DNA of 64,000 nucleotides, from NCBI GenBank assembly GCA_945860865.1, contig CAMARW010000001.1, positions 462,294-526,293 of the forward strand, written 5' to 3'. Under the pieces are notes generated by a model. That model had not been told where the DNA came from, searched no databases, and saw nothing but the letters and a program-made list of their open reading frames with translations. The stretch comes from Chitinophaga pinensis (lineage in GTDB: Bacteria; Bacteroidota; Bacteroidia; UKL13-3). Position 1 is the first letter of the stretch, and every line of letters starts with the position of its first letter. Shown here piece by piece: positions 46,005 to 55,522 of this stretch. The position numbers and the translations under genes were made by a program.

Positions 46005-47306
46005 CTAATTGAACTTTACAATTCTTTTGGTTTGAACCGAACCGCCTTGGGTAATGTTAATGAAGTAAACTCCATTAGTTAAATGGTCTGTTTTGATTTC
46101 GGCCATTTGATTGCTTAAAGTTTCAGTGATTAATACTTTACCTGTTAAATCAACAATTTCAACCTTCTCTATAGTGTTAACACTGTTAAGTTTAATTGCA
46201 TTTGCAAATGGATTTGGACTTAGCTCTACTGCACCTATTTCACTTGTTACAGAAACTATTGGCGAATACTCATATTTTCCATCGAAGTCTATTTGTTTTA
46301 ACCTGTATAAAGCAGATTCTTCACCCGAAACTAAATAGGTATACGACTGAATTTTATCTGAATTGCCGAAGCCTTTTACAAAATCTAAAGTTTCAAAGTT
46401 TTCACCATCTAAGCTGCGTTCAACTTCAAAACCTTTGTTGTTTCTTTCTTGGGCTGTTCTCCAGATTAATTGTGTGCCTACACCTGGATTAATTACGCCA
46501 CTAAAGTTAACCAAATTTACAGGCAGAGGTCCGTTAGCCCAAGAGTTTGAAACCCTTATTCCATCTATTACACCATTCATGGTTCCAACAGTTCCTTGTC
46601 TAATGGCAACAGAATTAAATACAGCTAAATCTGCAGTACCGTGATCTGGGGCAATAATAGTGGCAGTGGTTGGCTCTAAAGAAGGGATACCACTAGTAAA
46701 AATATAAGCAGATGCAGTATCAGAAAATGCAGAATTAAAGCTATACTTTACTACTACCAATATAGTTGAATCTAATTTATAATCTAATGCAGAATAAGCA
46801 GGAGCTGCGTTTGAGCCCTTATTTATTCCAATTTTATATGTACCAGTTGTAGAGCCATCCCTGAGAAATATACGCGTTCTGAAAGCAGTAATAAATGACG
46901 TATCCATAATGTGAAAGAAATAATCACCAACGGTGCCACCTGAAGCTGTCATTTTTAATAAAAAAGATACATATACATTTCCCGAGTTGATAGTTTGCAC
47001 ATTTCTATGCGCATCTTCAGCACTCGCAGATAAGAATGTAAATCCAGCAGATCCTCCCAAGCCTGAAGAATTATACCCTGCATAAGATAGGGAAGTACCT
47101 AAATACTTTAACGGATTTCCGGTGCCACTATGCCTGCGCCATCTTTGACTACCTAATGTAGGATTTCCTCCAAAACTTGGATTGCAAAGAGTGTCTGCTG
47201 ATGTTCCAGTGATAGCTCCATAGGAATAATTTTCAATAACAGTTTGTGCATTGCTATAAAATGCACTAGCTAAAAATAATACGATAAGTAAAAATTTGTT
47301 TTTCAT
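46005..47306 (-). CDS. T9SS-secreted protein with lectin-like N-terminal domain
   Basis: 433 residues. Signal peptide to about 20. An N-terminal domain (about 22-255; IENYSYGAITGTSADTL) resembles that of the large protein at 23538: matching blocks are G-(V/I)YYS/VYVSFLLK, TGTYKIGINKG, FTSG(I/F)PS/T-EPTT, and AIRQG----V-DGIR(V/I)S--WA. A linker PLPVNLVNFSG and an Fn3-like part (WRTAQERNNKGFEVERSLDG) follow. The T9SS sorting domain is at about 360-433 (ELSPNPFANAIKL, VEIVDLTGKVLI, NGVYFINIT, KRIVKF). Surface protein without a visible catalytic site. Confidence 0.85.
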   Translation of the reverse strand: MKNKFLLIVLFLASAFYSNAQTVIENYSYGAITGTSADTLCNPSFGGNPTLGSQRWRRHSGTGNPLKYLGTSLSYAGYNSSGLGGSAGFTFLSASAEDAHRNVQTINSGNVYVSFLLKMTASGGTVGDYFFHIMDTSFITAFRTRIFLRDGSTTGTYKIGINKGSNAAPAYSALDYKLDSTILVVVKYSFNSAFSDTASAYIFTSGIPSLEPTTATIIAPDHGTADLAVFNSVAIRQGTVGTMNGVIDGIRVSNSWANGPLPVNLVNFSGVINPGVGTQLIWRTAQERNNKGFEVERSLDGENFETLDFVKGFGNSDKIQSYTYLVSGEESALYRLKQIDFDGKYEYSPIVSVTSEIGAVELSPNPFANAIKLNSVNTIEKVEIVDLTGKVLITETLSNQMAEIKTDHLTNGVYFINITQGGSVQTKRIVKFN

Positions 47307-47337
47307 TTTTTATGTGGTTTAAGTTGTTTTTCTATTT

Positions 47338-48249
47338 TTAGGGATATAATAAATTCGAAGCGTAAATAGATGCAACAGCATTATCATGGCCTACATTTTT
47401 CATAATTTGGTATTTCCAGTTGAACGCAAAACCTTGGTTTAAACAAGTATTTCTACTTTGCAAATAAAAATAATTTGCCCGAGTTAACCTATTTATTCCT
47501 TGCATATCTACTATATCATTTCTTCTCAAATCTGCTGCATTTGGATTGTTATCATTCTCTCCTACAATTATAAACACATTTTTTGAGAATAATGTTTGAA
47601 ATGAATAGTTTTGAACTGGGGAGTCTTTAATGCCATAAGGAAAGCGGAGGCTTGAATCTACCATTGTATACCATCCAGCTGCCGAAATAACTGCATTTTT
47701 AATTTTGCTTTGTGGCTTAAATAATAAAAATCGCTGCGCAAATTGAGCTCCTGCCGAATGTCCAAAAATATCATAAGTTAGTACCTGCGATTGAATGCTA
47801 GACTTAACATATTCAAACATAGGGTCAAGCACAGAGAATGTCCATTCTTCCTCTTTATTTAGGCTTGCCGCACTGGGGTTGTCACCGTCTACAAAAACAT
47901 TTCCCAAATTATAAGCATCGCCGCCAGGGAAGTCGTTCTCACTAAATTCTGGTACCAACACAATGCAATTTTTTCCTAAGTTCTGAAAAGCATTTCTTGT
48001 GGCTGAACCTATTCTTTCTGTGCCATGAAAAGCAAATAAAATCGGTGTTTTGGCATTAGCGCCCGGAGGAATATAAAAATAAACAGTGATTGGTTTTTCT
48101 TTAAATGGGGCATAGCCTGTATATACAAAAGAACCACTTCCATTTAGCCTACTCAAATCTAATTGGTCATCGGAGTTGATAATGGGCGCCTTTTCAACAC
48201 ATGCCGAAAAAAAGAAAAAATATAGCAGATAAACCAAGCCGTTTTTCAT
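47338..48249 (-). CDS. lipoprotein alpha/beta hydrolase (PHB depolymerase/esterase-like)
   Basis: 303 residues. Lipoprotein signal with lipobox FFSAC (Cys17). Alpha/beta-hydrolase features: TPILFAFHGTERIG, nucleophile elbow FGHSAGAQFAQRF (Ser about 170), acid region VGENDNNPNAADLR, and His in KNVGHDNAVASIY near the end. Probably an envelope-anchored esterase; substrate unknown. I checked whether GHSAGA could be a cyanophycinase-like (S51) site, but the whole fold order is that of an alpha/beta hydrolase. Gap of 31 bp to the T9SS gene downstream on the same strand. Confidence 0.82.
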   Translation of the reverse strand: MKNGLVYLLYFFFFSACVEKAPIINSDDQLDLSRLNGSGSFVYTGYAPFKEKPITVYFYIPPGANAKTPILFAFHGTERIGSATRNAFQNLGKNCIVLVPEFSENDFPGGDAYNLGNVFVDGDNPSAASLNKEEEWTFSVLDPMFEYVKSSIQSQVLTYDIFGHSAGAQFAQRFLLFKPQSKIKNAVISAAGWYTMVDSSLRFPYGIKDSPVQNYSFQTLFSKNVFIIVGENDNNPNAADLRRNDIVDMQGINRLTRANYFYLQSRNTCLNQGFAFNWKYQIMKNVGHDNAVASIYASNLLYP

Positions 48250-48356
48250 GAAGTAAAATTACCTCAAATCAGTCGCCTAAAAGCATACCAATTTGCACTT
48301 ATTTAGCAAGCCAATTTAATACGCTACATGCTGGAAGTTATAAATAGATGCCTGAT

Positions 48357-49664
48357 TTACAAATAAAAACTTGTAATAATAAATCCACACAACACTGTTA
48401 CAAATGTCATAACCAAGCCCGGAACCATAAAACTATGATTAAAAAGATATTTGCCCACGCGGGTAGTTCCTGTTTTATCAAAGTTCATGGCAGCCACTAA
48501 AGTTGGGTAACTTGGAATCACAAAATCGCCACAAACTGCCGGATAAATGGCCAATAAATTGGCAGGCAATATGCCCAATTTAACCCCCAAAGGCATTACC
48601 GCTTTTACGGTTGCGGCCTGACTAAACAATAAAGCCGCCATAAAAAACACCGCTATGGCAAATACCCAAGTATGATCGGCAACTACGCCCTTTAAACTCT
48701 CAGATAAGAATACTTCGTTGGCATTTATAAACGTATTGCTCATCCAAACAACACCAAAAATAGAAACAATAGCCTCGGTACCTGCCGTAAATATGCTGCT
48801 TTTTGCAATTTGGTTTGCTTTGGCTGAACCTAATAAAACATTAATTAGAACCACAGTTAACATAATTAATTCTATGGTTTGAATCATGCTTACTTTTCTC
48901 AATGAAGGAATTAATCCGAATAATACAATAAGAAACACGCCTGATAGAAACACGCCTACACTGGCTTTTGCTCGCCAAGAGTGATTTTTTGTTTGGTCTA
49001 CAGTATCCGAAAATGCAAGTGCTTTCGAAAACTCAGGGTCTTTTAATTTTTCAAGGTAAACGGGGTCTTTATCTAAATCTTTGCCCATAAAATGGGCCGC
49101 TATAGCTCCCGCAAATAGCCCAATTAAACTAGCAGGTAAAACCACTATCACTATGTCTATTAGTCCAATGGTATTTCCAGCTATTCCCTGTAATTCGGAC
49201 AACATCCCAACCGTGGCTGCTGTTATCGGACTAGCTACGATTCCAAAATGGGAGGCTACTACAGAAATGCTTAGTGGGCGTTCTGGACGAACTCCCTTTT
49301 TAGCAGAAACCTCTGCAATAATGGGCAATAAAGAATAACTAATATGGGCTGTGCCCGCCAATAAGGTAAATACAAAAGTTACTAAGGGTGCAATAAATGT
49401 AATGGATTGTGGTTTTTTACGAATAATAGTTTCTGCCACGCTCACGAGATAATCCATGCCTCCACTCACTTGTAACGAGGCTGCCGCTGTAACTACACAT
49501 AAAATAATGAGCATTACATCTACAGGAGGACTACCAACCGGAAGGTTGAAAATATAAACATAAATTAAAGTGCCCAAAGCGCCCATTATTCCCATTCCTA
49601 TACCTTTGAGCTGAGAGCCAACCAGTATAAGGGCTAGTAATATAATAAGTTGAATCCAAAACAT
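48357..49664 (-). CDS. dcuB: anaerobic C4-dicarboxylate transporter, DcuA/DcuB family
   Basis: 435 residues from the ATG at 49664 (MFWIQLIILLALILVGSQ); 11 upstream in-frame codons are soluble in character and unlikely to belong. About 10-11 helices. Family signatures: SLQVSGGMDYLVSVAE, LLAGTAHISYSLLPIIAEVSAKKGVRPERPLSISVVASHFGIVASPITAA, LLFSQAATVKAVMPLG, and IPSYPTLVAAMNFDKTGTTRVGKYLFNHSFMVPGL, the last closer to DcuB. Exchanges aspartate, malate or fumarate with succinate across the inner membrane. It is unrelated in family to the DcuC-type carrier 8 kb away. Confidence 0.9.
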   Translation of the reverse strand: MFWIQLIILLALILVGSQLKGIGMGIMGALGTLIYVYIFNLPVGSPPVDVMLIILCVVTAAASLQVSGGMDYLVSVAETIIRKKPQSITFIAPLVTFVFTLLAGTAHISYSLLPIIAEVSAKKGVRPERPLSISVVASHFGIVASPITAATVGMLSELQGIAGNTIGLIDIVIVVLPASLIGLFAGAIAAHFMGKDLDKDPVYLEKLKDPEFSKALAFSDTVDQTKNHSWRAKASVGVFLSGVFLIVLFGLIPSLRKVSMIQTIELIMLTVVLINVLLGSAKANQIAKSSIFTAGTEAIVSIFGVVWMSNTFINANEVFLSESLKGVVADHTWVFAIAVFFMAALLFSQAATVKAVMPLGVKLGILPANLLAIYPAVCGDFVIPSYPTLVAAMNFDKTGTTRVGKYLFNHSFMVPGLVMTFVTVLCGFIITSFYL

Positions 49665-49772
49665 GCAATTAGATTTAAAACCACAATAATGGTGCAAATT
49701 ATTTATAAACTATAATCAAATTTAGTACGAGGTAATTTTTAAATTTGTACTTGCTATTAGCAACCATAAACT

Positions 49773-50738
49773 ATGCAACCTACCTTAAAAACAAGCCATA
49801 ATCTAACAATACAAAACAAAGCCATCATAGATCTTGGTACCAACACCTTTCATTTGCTTATTGGCTCCGCGCTTGAGGGAGAAATAGTAGAATTATACCA
49901 ACAACAAATTCCGGTTATGATTGGCGCAGGTGTTATTAATGAAGGTTTTATAACTATACAAGCATACCAAAGAGGTATGCAAGCTTTGACTGAATTTAAT
50001 GCCTCTATTAAGAAATACAGGGTGTCAAAAATAGTAGCCACCGGAACTTCTGCTATTAGAAATGCAAAAAATGGAGAACAATTTCTTGCAGAAATAAAAA
50101 CGCGCTTTGGGTATGATGTGCAGCATATTTCTGGCGATAGGGAGGCAGAGCTAATTTATAAAGGGGTTTCCAAATCATTTCATTTTCCTGCTGAACCTGT
50201 TGTGGTAATGGATATTGGAGGAGGCAGCGTAGAACTTATTATTGGGATACAAAATACCATCCTTTGGAAACAAAGTTTTGAGGTAGGAGCCGCACGTTTA
50301 TTGGAGAGATTTAATCCCTCTAATCCCATAAAAAAAGAGGAAATTAATCAAATAGAAGACTATTTAACAAGCACCTTTAAGCCCTTTGCGGCGGCCTTGG
50401 TTCAGGCTAAAATGGGTGGTAAAACTTGCCAATTTTTAGTGGGTTCGGCAGGTAGTTTTGACACGTTGTTAGATGTTTTAGAAGCAGATTTAAAACGCAA
50501 ATCTGCTCAAGTTTCTAGCCAAGCTTTTGCAGTAAAGGAGGCAGATGCTGAGTTATTTTACCAAACTGTTATTTATAGCTCACAAGTAGACCGCGAAAAA
50601 ATGAATGGCCTCTTGCCGTTTAGGGTAGATATGATTGTGGTTGCCATTATTCTTATGCGCCATATTGCCAAAAATTATGGCCTGAACCAAATAATTTGCA
50701 GCAAATATGCACTCAAAGAGGGTTTACTATTAGTATAA
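49773..50738 (+). CDS. ppx: Ppx/GppA family phosphatase
   Basis: 321 residues of the sugar-kinase/HSP70 actin-like fold: NKAIIDLGTNTFHLLIG (phosphate-1 loop), VATGTSAIRNAKNG, ISGDREAELIYKGV, and VVMDIGGGSVELIIG (phosphate-2 loop). It hydrolyses polyphosphate or pppGpp. It consists of the two catalytic domains only, with no C-terminal HD-like extension, the short form common in Bacteroidota. The gap of 127 bp to glnN contains a 17-bp odd-centre palindrome at 50753-50769. Confidence 0.9.
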   Translation: MQPTLKTSHNLTIQNKAIIDLGTNTFHLLIGSALEGEIVELYQQQIPVMIGAGVINEGFITIQAYQRGMQALTEFNASIKKYRVSKIVATGTSAIRNAKNGEQFLAEIKTRFGYDVQHISGDREAELIYKGVSKSFHFPAEPVVVMDIGGGSVELIIGIQNTILWKQSFEVGAARLLERFNPSNPIKKEEINQIEDYLTSTFKPFAAALVQAKMGGKTCQFLVGSAGSFDTLLDVLEADLKRKSAQVSSQAFAVKEADAELFYQTVIYSSQVDREKMNGLLPFRVDMIVVAIILMRHIAKNYGLNQIICSKYALKEGLLLV

Positions 50739-50752
50739 TTATAGCGCAATAT

Positions 50753-50769
50753 TTTGGGTTGAACCCAAA
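50753..50769. repeat. intergenic palindrome TTTGGGTT-G-AACCCAAA
   Basis: Two perfect 8-base arms around one G, between ppx and glnN. It contains the half-site motif GGTT/AACC that recurs across the window. It could be an operator for glnN or one of the dispersed near-palindromes. Confidence 0.5.
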
Positions 50770-50865
50770 CATGGAAAAAGTTGCGGATTAAATGTTTACA
50801 TTTTTCTTTCACAGAAATAATTGGAGTATTATCTTCGAACCCGAAAATAAAAACCAACAAGCGCT

Positions 50866-53049
50866 ATGCTAAGTTCACGCTCAAAAGCCCTCGAAACAGT
50901 ACAAAGTAGGAAAACAGTATCTGTTACACCACCCTCTATTCGTATTTCAGAATACTTTAACTCTAATGTTTTTACAGATTCTTCGATGATGGAATTTCTA
51001 TCAAAAGAAGCTTACAAGGCAGTTTCAGCAGCCATTAAAAACGGTGATAAAATAGATCGTTCTATGGCCGACCAAGTAGCAACGGGTATGAAAAACTGGG
51101 CTATTTCTAAAGGAGTAAGTCATTATACACACTGGTTTCAGCCCTTAACAGGTGCTACAGCAGAAAAGCATGATTCGTTTTTTGAACCTACCGAAGACGG
51201 AAGGGCAATTGAGAAATTTGCAGGTGGCGCTTTGGTTCAGCAAGAACCAGATGCTTCTAGCTTTCCTAATGGCGGCATTCGTAATACTTTTGAAGCCCGC
51301 GGATATACCGCATGGGATCCCTCTTCACCGGCTTTTATTATGGAGGGCCACAATGCCAAAACATTATGTATTCCTACCATTTTTGTTTCTTATACAGGTG
51401 AGGCCTTAGATTATAAAGCTCCACTTTTAAAAGCATTACATGCGGTAGAAAAATCTGTAGTAAATGTAGTAAGTGCTTATTTTGATAAAAGCGTTACAAA
51501 AGCTTGGGCCTCTTTGGGTATTGAGCAAGAATATTTCTTAGTAGATGAAGCCATGTGCGTAGCTCGCCCAGATTTAATGTTAACGGGTAGAACCTTAATT
51601 GGTTTGTCTCCAGAAAAAGGACAGCAATTGGAAGACCATTATTTTGGTTCTATTCCTCCTCGCGTTTACGATTTTATGGTGGATTATGAAACAGAATGTT
51701 ACAAATTGGGTATACCTTTAAAAACCCGCCACAATGAGGTTGCCCCTTCTCAATATGAATGTGCGCCCAATTTTGAAGAAGTAAATTTAGCGATAGACCA
51801 CAATCAATTGCTAATGGACGTGATGGAAAAAGTAGCCATACGCCATAAGTTTAAAGTATTGTTGCATGAAAAACCTTTTGCAGGCATTAATGGTAGTGGT
51901 AAACATAATAATTGGAGTTTAATTACTAATAACGGCACTAACTTATTGGCGCCAACCCAAAATCCACAAGAAAATTTACAATTCTTAACGTTCTTTGTTA
52001 ATGTAATTAAGGCAGTGCATGATCATGCAGATTTAATGCGTGCCTCTATTGCTTCTGCCGGAAATGAGCACCGTTTAGGTGCCAACGAAGCTCCACCAGC
52101 TATTATGAGTATTTTTATTGGTAGCCAAATGACCGAAGTTTTAGAAAGTTTATTGAACAATAAATCTACTAAAAATACCAGCAAAGCAGCTTCCATTAAT
52201 GTAAAGAAAATTCCAGAAATTTTATTGGATAATACAGATAGAAATAGAACTTCTCCTTTTGCTTTTACCGGTAATAAATTTGAATTTAGAGCTGTTGGTT
52301 CAAGCGCTAATAGTGCCAATGCCATGATAGTAATGAATACCATTATGGCCGATCAGCTTGTTCAGTTTAAAGCAGATACAGATGCCCTAATTAAAAAAGG
52401 TAAGAAGAAAGAAGACGCCATTTTAGAAGTGCTAAAGGGTTATTACAAAGCTAGCAAGAAAATCTTGTTTGAAGGCAATGGATACGGCGATGAATGGGTA
52501 AAAGAAGCAGCTAAACGCGGCTTAAATAATATTAAAAGTACGCCAGAAGCCCTAAATGCTTACATTAGCAAGCCTAGTAAAGATTTATTTGTAAGAAATG
52601 AAATTTTTAATGAGGTAGAACTCAATGCGCGTTACGAAATAATGCAGGAATTATACGTAAAGAAAATTGATATTGAAGCCAAATTGTTAGCACAGTTAGC
52701 AACCAGTCATGTTATACCTGCTGGAATTGCCTACCAACGTAACCTAGCAGAAAATGTAAAAGCCATGAAAGATGCTGGCTTAAGCAAACAAGATACTGAA
52801 ATACAAATTAATTTAATTAAAGAATTGGGCGGGCACATTAAAAATATTAGTGTAAATGTAACCAAACTATTGGCTGAGTTAGATAAAGCGCACCATTTAG
52901 ATAGCACTTATAAAACTGCATCAGCATTTTCAAACAAAATTAAACCATTGTTCGAACCCATTAGAAACAGCAGCGATGCCTTAGAGTTTTTGGTAGATGA
53001 TGAGTTGTGGAAATTGCCAAAATACAGAGAAATGCTTTTTGTTAAATAA
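50866..53049 (+). CDS. glnN: glutamine synthetase type III
   Basis: 727 residues, the length of the GSIII class and far longer than GSI. ATP-dependent synthesis of glutamine from glutamate and ammonia. Visible: FEARGYTAWDPSSPAFIMEG, GIEQEYFLVD, metal/substrate region TRHNEVAPSQYECAP, HEKPFAGINGSGKHNNWS, GNEHRLGANEAPPAI, and NRTSPFAFTGNKFEFRAVGSS. These are the GSIII signature regions in order. The C-terminal third is helical, as in GSIII. A long perfect hairpin follows the gene. Confidence 0.96.
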   Translation: MLSSRSKALETVQSRKTVSVTPPSIRISEYFNSNVFTDSSMMEFLSKEAYKAVSAAIKNGDKIDRSMADQVATGMKNWAISKGVSHYTHWFQPLTGATAEKHDSFFEPTEDGRAIEKFAGGALVQQEPDASSFPNGGIRNTFEARGYTAWDPSSPAFIMEGHNAKTLCIPTIFVSYTGEALDYKAPLLKALHAVEKSVVNVVSAYFDKSVTKAWASLGIEQEYFLVDEAMCVARPDLMLTGRTLIGLSPEKGQQLEDHYFGSIPPRVYDFMVDYETECYKLGIPLKTRHNEVAPSQYECAPNFEEVNLAIDHNQLLMDVMEKVAIRHKFKVLLHEKPFAGINGSGKHNNWSLITNNGTNLLAPTQNPQENLQFLTFFVNVIKAVHDHADLMRASIASAGNEHRLGANEAPPAIMSIFIGSQMTEVLESLLNNKSTKNTSKAASINVKKIPEILLDNTDRNRTSPFAFTGNKFEFRAVGSSANSANAMIVMNTIMADQLVQFKADTDALIKKGKKKEDAILEVLKGYYKASKKILFEGNGYGDEWVKEAAKRGLNNIKSTPEALNAYISKPSKDLFVRNEIFNEVELNARYEIMQELYVKKIDIEAKLLAQLATSHVIPAGIAYQRNLAENVKAMKDAGLSKQDTEIQINLIKELGGHIKNISVNVTKLLAELDKAHHLDSTYKTASAFSNKIKPLFEPIRNSSDALEFLVDDELWKLPKYREMLFVK

Positions 53050-53064
53050 ACACATTTTACCTAA

Positions 53065-53113
53065 GCACCTAACAAAAATAGGCACCATTTTGGTGCCTAT
53101 TTTTGTTAGGTGC
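53065..53113 (+). terminator. 23-bp perfect hairpin after glnN
   Basis: Arms 53065-53087 and 53091-53113 are exact reverse complements (beginning GCACCTAACAAAAATAGG), with a 3-base loop TTT. There is a T-rich tract inside the right arm but no long T run after it. Probably a terminator or mRNA 3'-end stabiliser; it could act in both directions. Confidence 0.8.
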
Positions 53114-53326
53114 AATTCAAAAAGCATTATAAAAGGTATTAATGTGAAATGATTAAAATTATTTAAACAGGCAGGCAACATGTTAAGTGGTTGATTGTCA
53201 AATTTTAAATGCATATTAAATATAAAGAATTCTTAATTTTTAACATTTTTTAACTAAAAGTGACGGTTAAATTACAAAATTTAATAAACTTGCATTAAAT
53301 AAGTTAAATCAGAAAATCCATTATTC

Positions 53327-55396
53327 ATGAAGAATAGATACATTCTTTTTCCATTGATTGTAAGTTTTGTCTTACTCACATTAATGAGTGCATGCGGACC
53401 TAAAAAAGGGTCGATTACTGCCGCTAGAGAGGCCTATTTAAAGAAAGAATATTTTGTTTCGGGCACTAACTACCGAAAAGTATATTCTAATACCAAAAAC
53501 AAGCAAGAAAAAATTGAATCAGCTAACAAAGCTGCTGAATGTTATTGGCTGATGAACGACATGAAAAATGCCGAAAGTTGGTACCGTAAAGCCATTAAAG
53601 TGGATGCAACCAATACAGAAAACCAATTGCGGTTGGCCAAAACATTAAAGAATAATCAAAAATTTGAGGAGGCTATTGTTGAATTTAAAAACTATCAAAA
53701 GCTTACGCAAGAAAATTCGACAGCAGTTGAAAGACAAATTAAAGGATGTGAAAACGCCTTGAAATGGAAAAACGAAAAAACGCGTTACAATGTAGAAAAT
53801 GTAAAGGGTTTAAATACTCGTTGGCAAGATTTTGCTCCACAATGGTTTAAGAAAGATCAGCTTTATTTTACATCTGATAGAGAAAAAGGCGTAAGTGGCA
53901 GCTCTGTTTATGGTTGGACGGGCAATGGCTACACAGATTTATACACCACTACCTATAAAGTAGACAAGAAAAATGCAAATAATATTGCTTACCAAGCCCC
54001 CGTACTGGTAGATAAAGACAAATTGAATGGCAAGTTAAACGACGGATCTATTGCCTTTGATTCAAGATTTTCTACTGCCTATGTTACACGTTGTAACTAC
54101 GATAATGGCGGCAAAGGTAAAAGTTGCAGAATTTACCAATCTTCGCTAACAGGTAGCGAATGGTCTGATCCAGAAGCACTCCCATTTAGTACAGACTCTT
54201 TTAATTGTGGCCATCCTTCGTTAAGTAAAGACAACCAGTTAATGTACTTTAGTTCTGATATGCCTGGTGGTTTTGGTGGAAAAGATATCTACGTTGTAAG
54301 CTACAGTAAGCGATCTAAATCTTGGGACGAACCCGTAAATTTAGGTCCGGTTATAAACACCGAAGACGATGAAATGTACCCAACCATTCATGAAGATGGA
54401 ACTTTATATTTTGCCTCTAACGGCCATGTTGGTTTGGGTGGTACAGATATCTTTATGAGCAAAGGTAGCGGTAAAGATTGGGGTGAACCTATTAATATGA
54501 AATCACCTATTAACTCTCATGGTGACGATTTTGCTGTTATTTTTGGTAAAGACAAAGAAAGCGGATATTTTAGTTCTAATCGCGATGGGGGTAAGGGGCA
54601 AGATGATATTTACCGTTTTAGCATGAACCCATTGGTGTTCACTTTAAGTGGTGTAGTAAGAAATGCAAAAACCAAAGCCATTATGCCTAATGTTTATGTA
54701 AATATTACTTCGAGCAGTGATACAGGTAAAATAGTACTAAAAACAGATCAATTAGGTTCCTATAAGATTGTTTTAAAACAAAGAACCGACTACGAATTAT
54801 TTGCCTCGCGTAGCATGTTTTATGATTCTAAATTAGAAGAACAAACTACCAAGGGTTTGGAACAATCTGCTGATTTGGTTCAAGACTTTGAGTTAAATTC
54901 TTTAGGTTTGGAAACATTTACTTTACGTGGTATTTTATATGATTTAAACCGTGCAGAAATTCGTCCGGATGCTGCCTTAATTCTCGATTCATTGGTATTG
55001 GTATTGAATAAATATCCAAGTTTAAAAATTGAGTTGGGTTCTCATACAGATTGTAGAGCAGATTCATTATATAACATTGAACTATCTCAAAGACGTGCCG
55101 ATTCTGCGGTAGCTTATTTATTAAGACAAGGCATAGATTCTTTAAGACTAGAATCGAGGGGTTATGGTGAAAATGAACTTGAAGTAAAAGAATGTGCGTG
55201 CGAAGGTCCGAATGAAAGAGCACAAGGCTTAAAATGTTCCGAAGCACAGCACCAATTGAATAGAAGAACTACTGTAAAAGTATTAGATATCTATTGGGAA
55301 AAGCCAAAACCAATTATAGTGGCTCCACCTAAAACGCCAGGTAAGCCAGGAGCAAAACCAGCGCCGGGCAGAGCTGTGCCAGCACCTAAAAGGTAG
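53327..55396 (+). CDS. porE: PorE-like lipoprotein: TPR, beta-propeller, regulatory domain and OmpA domain
   Basis: 689 residues. Lipobox LMSAC (Cys22/23). TPR-type helices (about 30-150). PD40/WD40 beta-propeller blades (about 165-440; SKDNQLMYFSSDMPGGFGGKDIYVVSY, EDGTLYFASNGHVGLGGTDIFM, GYFSSNRDGGKGQDDIYRF). Carboxypeptidase-regulatory beta domain (about 445-515). OmpA peptidoglycan-binding domain (about 530-650; LGSHTDCRADSLYNIELSQRRADSAVAYL, NRRTTVKV). Pro/Lys-rich tail. This is the domain order of T9SS component PorE, which links peptidoglycan and the T9SS rings. A paralogue lacking the lipobox follows. The 277-bp gap upstream holds the glnN hairpin and AT-rich DNA. Confidence 0.82.
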   Translation: MKNRYILFPLIVSFVLLTLMSACGPKKGSITAAREAYLKKEYFVSGTNYRKVYSNTKNKQEKIESANKAAECYWLMNDMKNAESWYRKAIKVDATNTENQLRLAKTLKNNQKFEEAIVEFKNYQKLTQENSTAVERQIKGCENALKWKNEKTRYNVENVKGLNTRWQDFAPQWFKKDQLYFTSDREKGVSGSSVYGWTGNGYTDLYTTTYKVDKKNANNIAYQAPVLVDKDKLNGKLNDGSIAFDSRFSTAYVTRCNYDNGGKGKSCRIYQSSLTGSEWSDPEALPFSTDSFNCGHPSLSKDNQLMYFSSDMPGGFGGKDIYVVSYSKRSKSWDEPVNLGPVINTEDDEMYPTIHEDGTLYFASNGHVGLGGTDIFMSKGSGKDWGEPINMKSPINSHGDDFAVIFGKDKESGYFSSNRDGGKGQDDIYRFSMNPLVFTLSGVVRNAKTKAIMPNVYVNITSSSDTGKIVLKTDQLGSYKIVLKQRTDYELFASRSMFYDSKLEEQTTKGLEQSADLVQDFELNSLGLETFTLRGILYDLNRAEIRPDAALILDSLVLVLNKYPSLKIELGSHTDCRADSLYNIELSQRRADSAVAYLLRQGIDSLRLESRGYGENELEVKECACEGPNERAQGLKCSEAQHQLNRRTTVKVLDIYWEKPKPIIVAPPKTPGKPGAKPAPGRAVPAPKR

Positions 55397-55418
55397 ATAT
55401 TAAAAAAATAAACACCCG

Positions 55419-55471
55419 CAAAGGCACAAAGTAGCGAAGTATTTTCGTTAAACTTTGTGCCTTTGTTTTTT
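55419..55471 (+). terminator. intrinsic terminator after porE-like gene
   Basis: CAAAGGCACAAAGT (55419-55432) pairs with ACTTTGTGCCTTTG (55452-55465), with an inner CGAA/TTCG pair and a T run after the right arm. Confidence 0.85.
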
Positions 55472-55522
55472 AGGCAAACCTAGTTGGGTGTCTAATTGTC
55501 TTATTAAAAATTACCAATTGCC

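Noticed and set aside
47338-48249. GHSAGA motif read as a secreted cyanophycinase that would feed beta-Asp-Arg to IadA
   Set aside because: Oxyanion, nucleophile, acid and His blocks follow alpha/beta-hydrolase order, and the flanking sequence does not match the S51 peptidase fold. The cyanophycin idea stays only as one possible substrate source.
50837-50850. TTCGAACCC as a tRNA T-loop
   Set aside because: No cloverleaf arms, anticodon stem or acceptor pairing can be drawn around it. No tRNA was found elsewhere by the same check.
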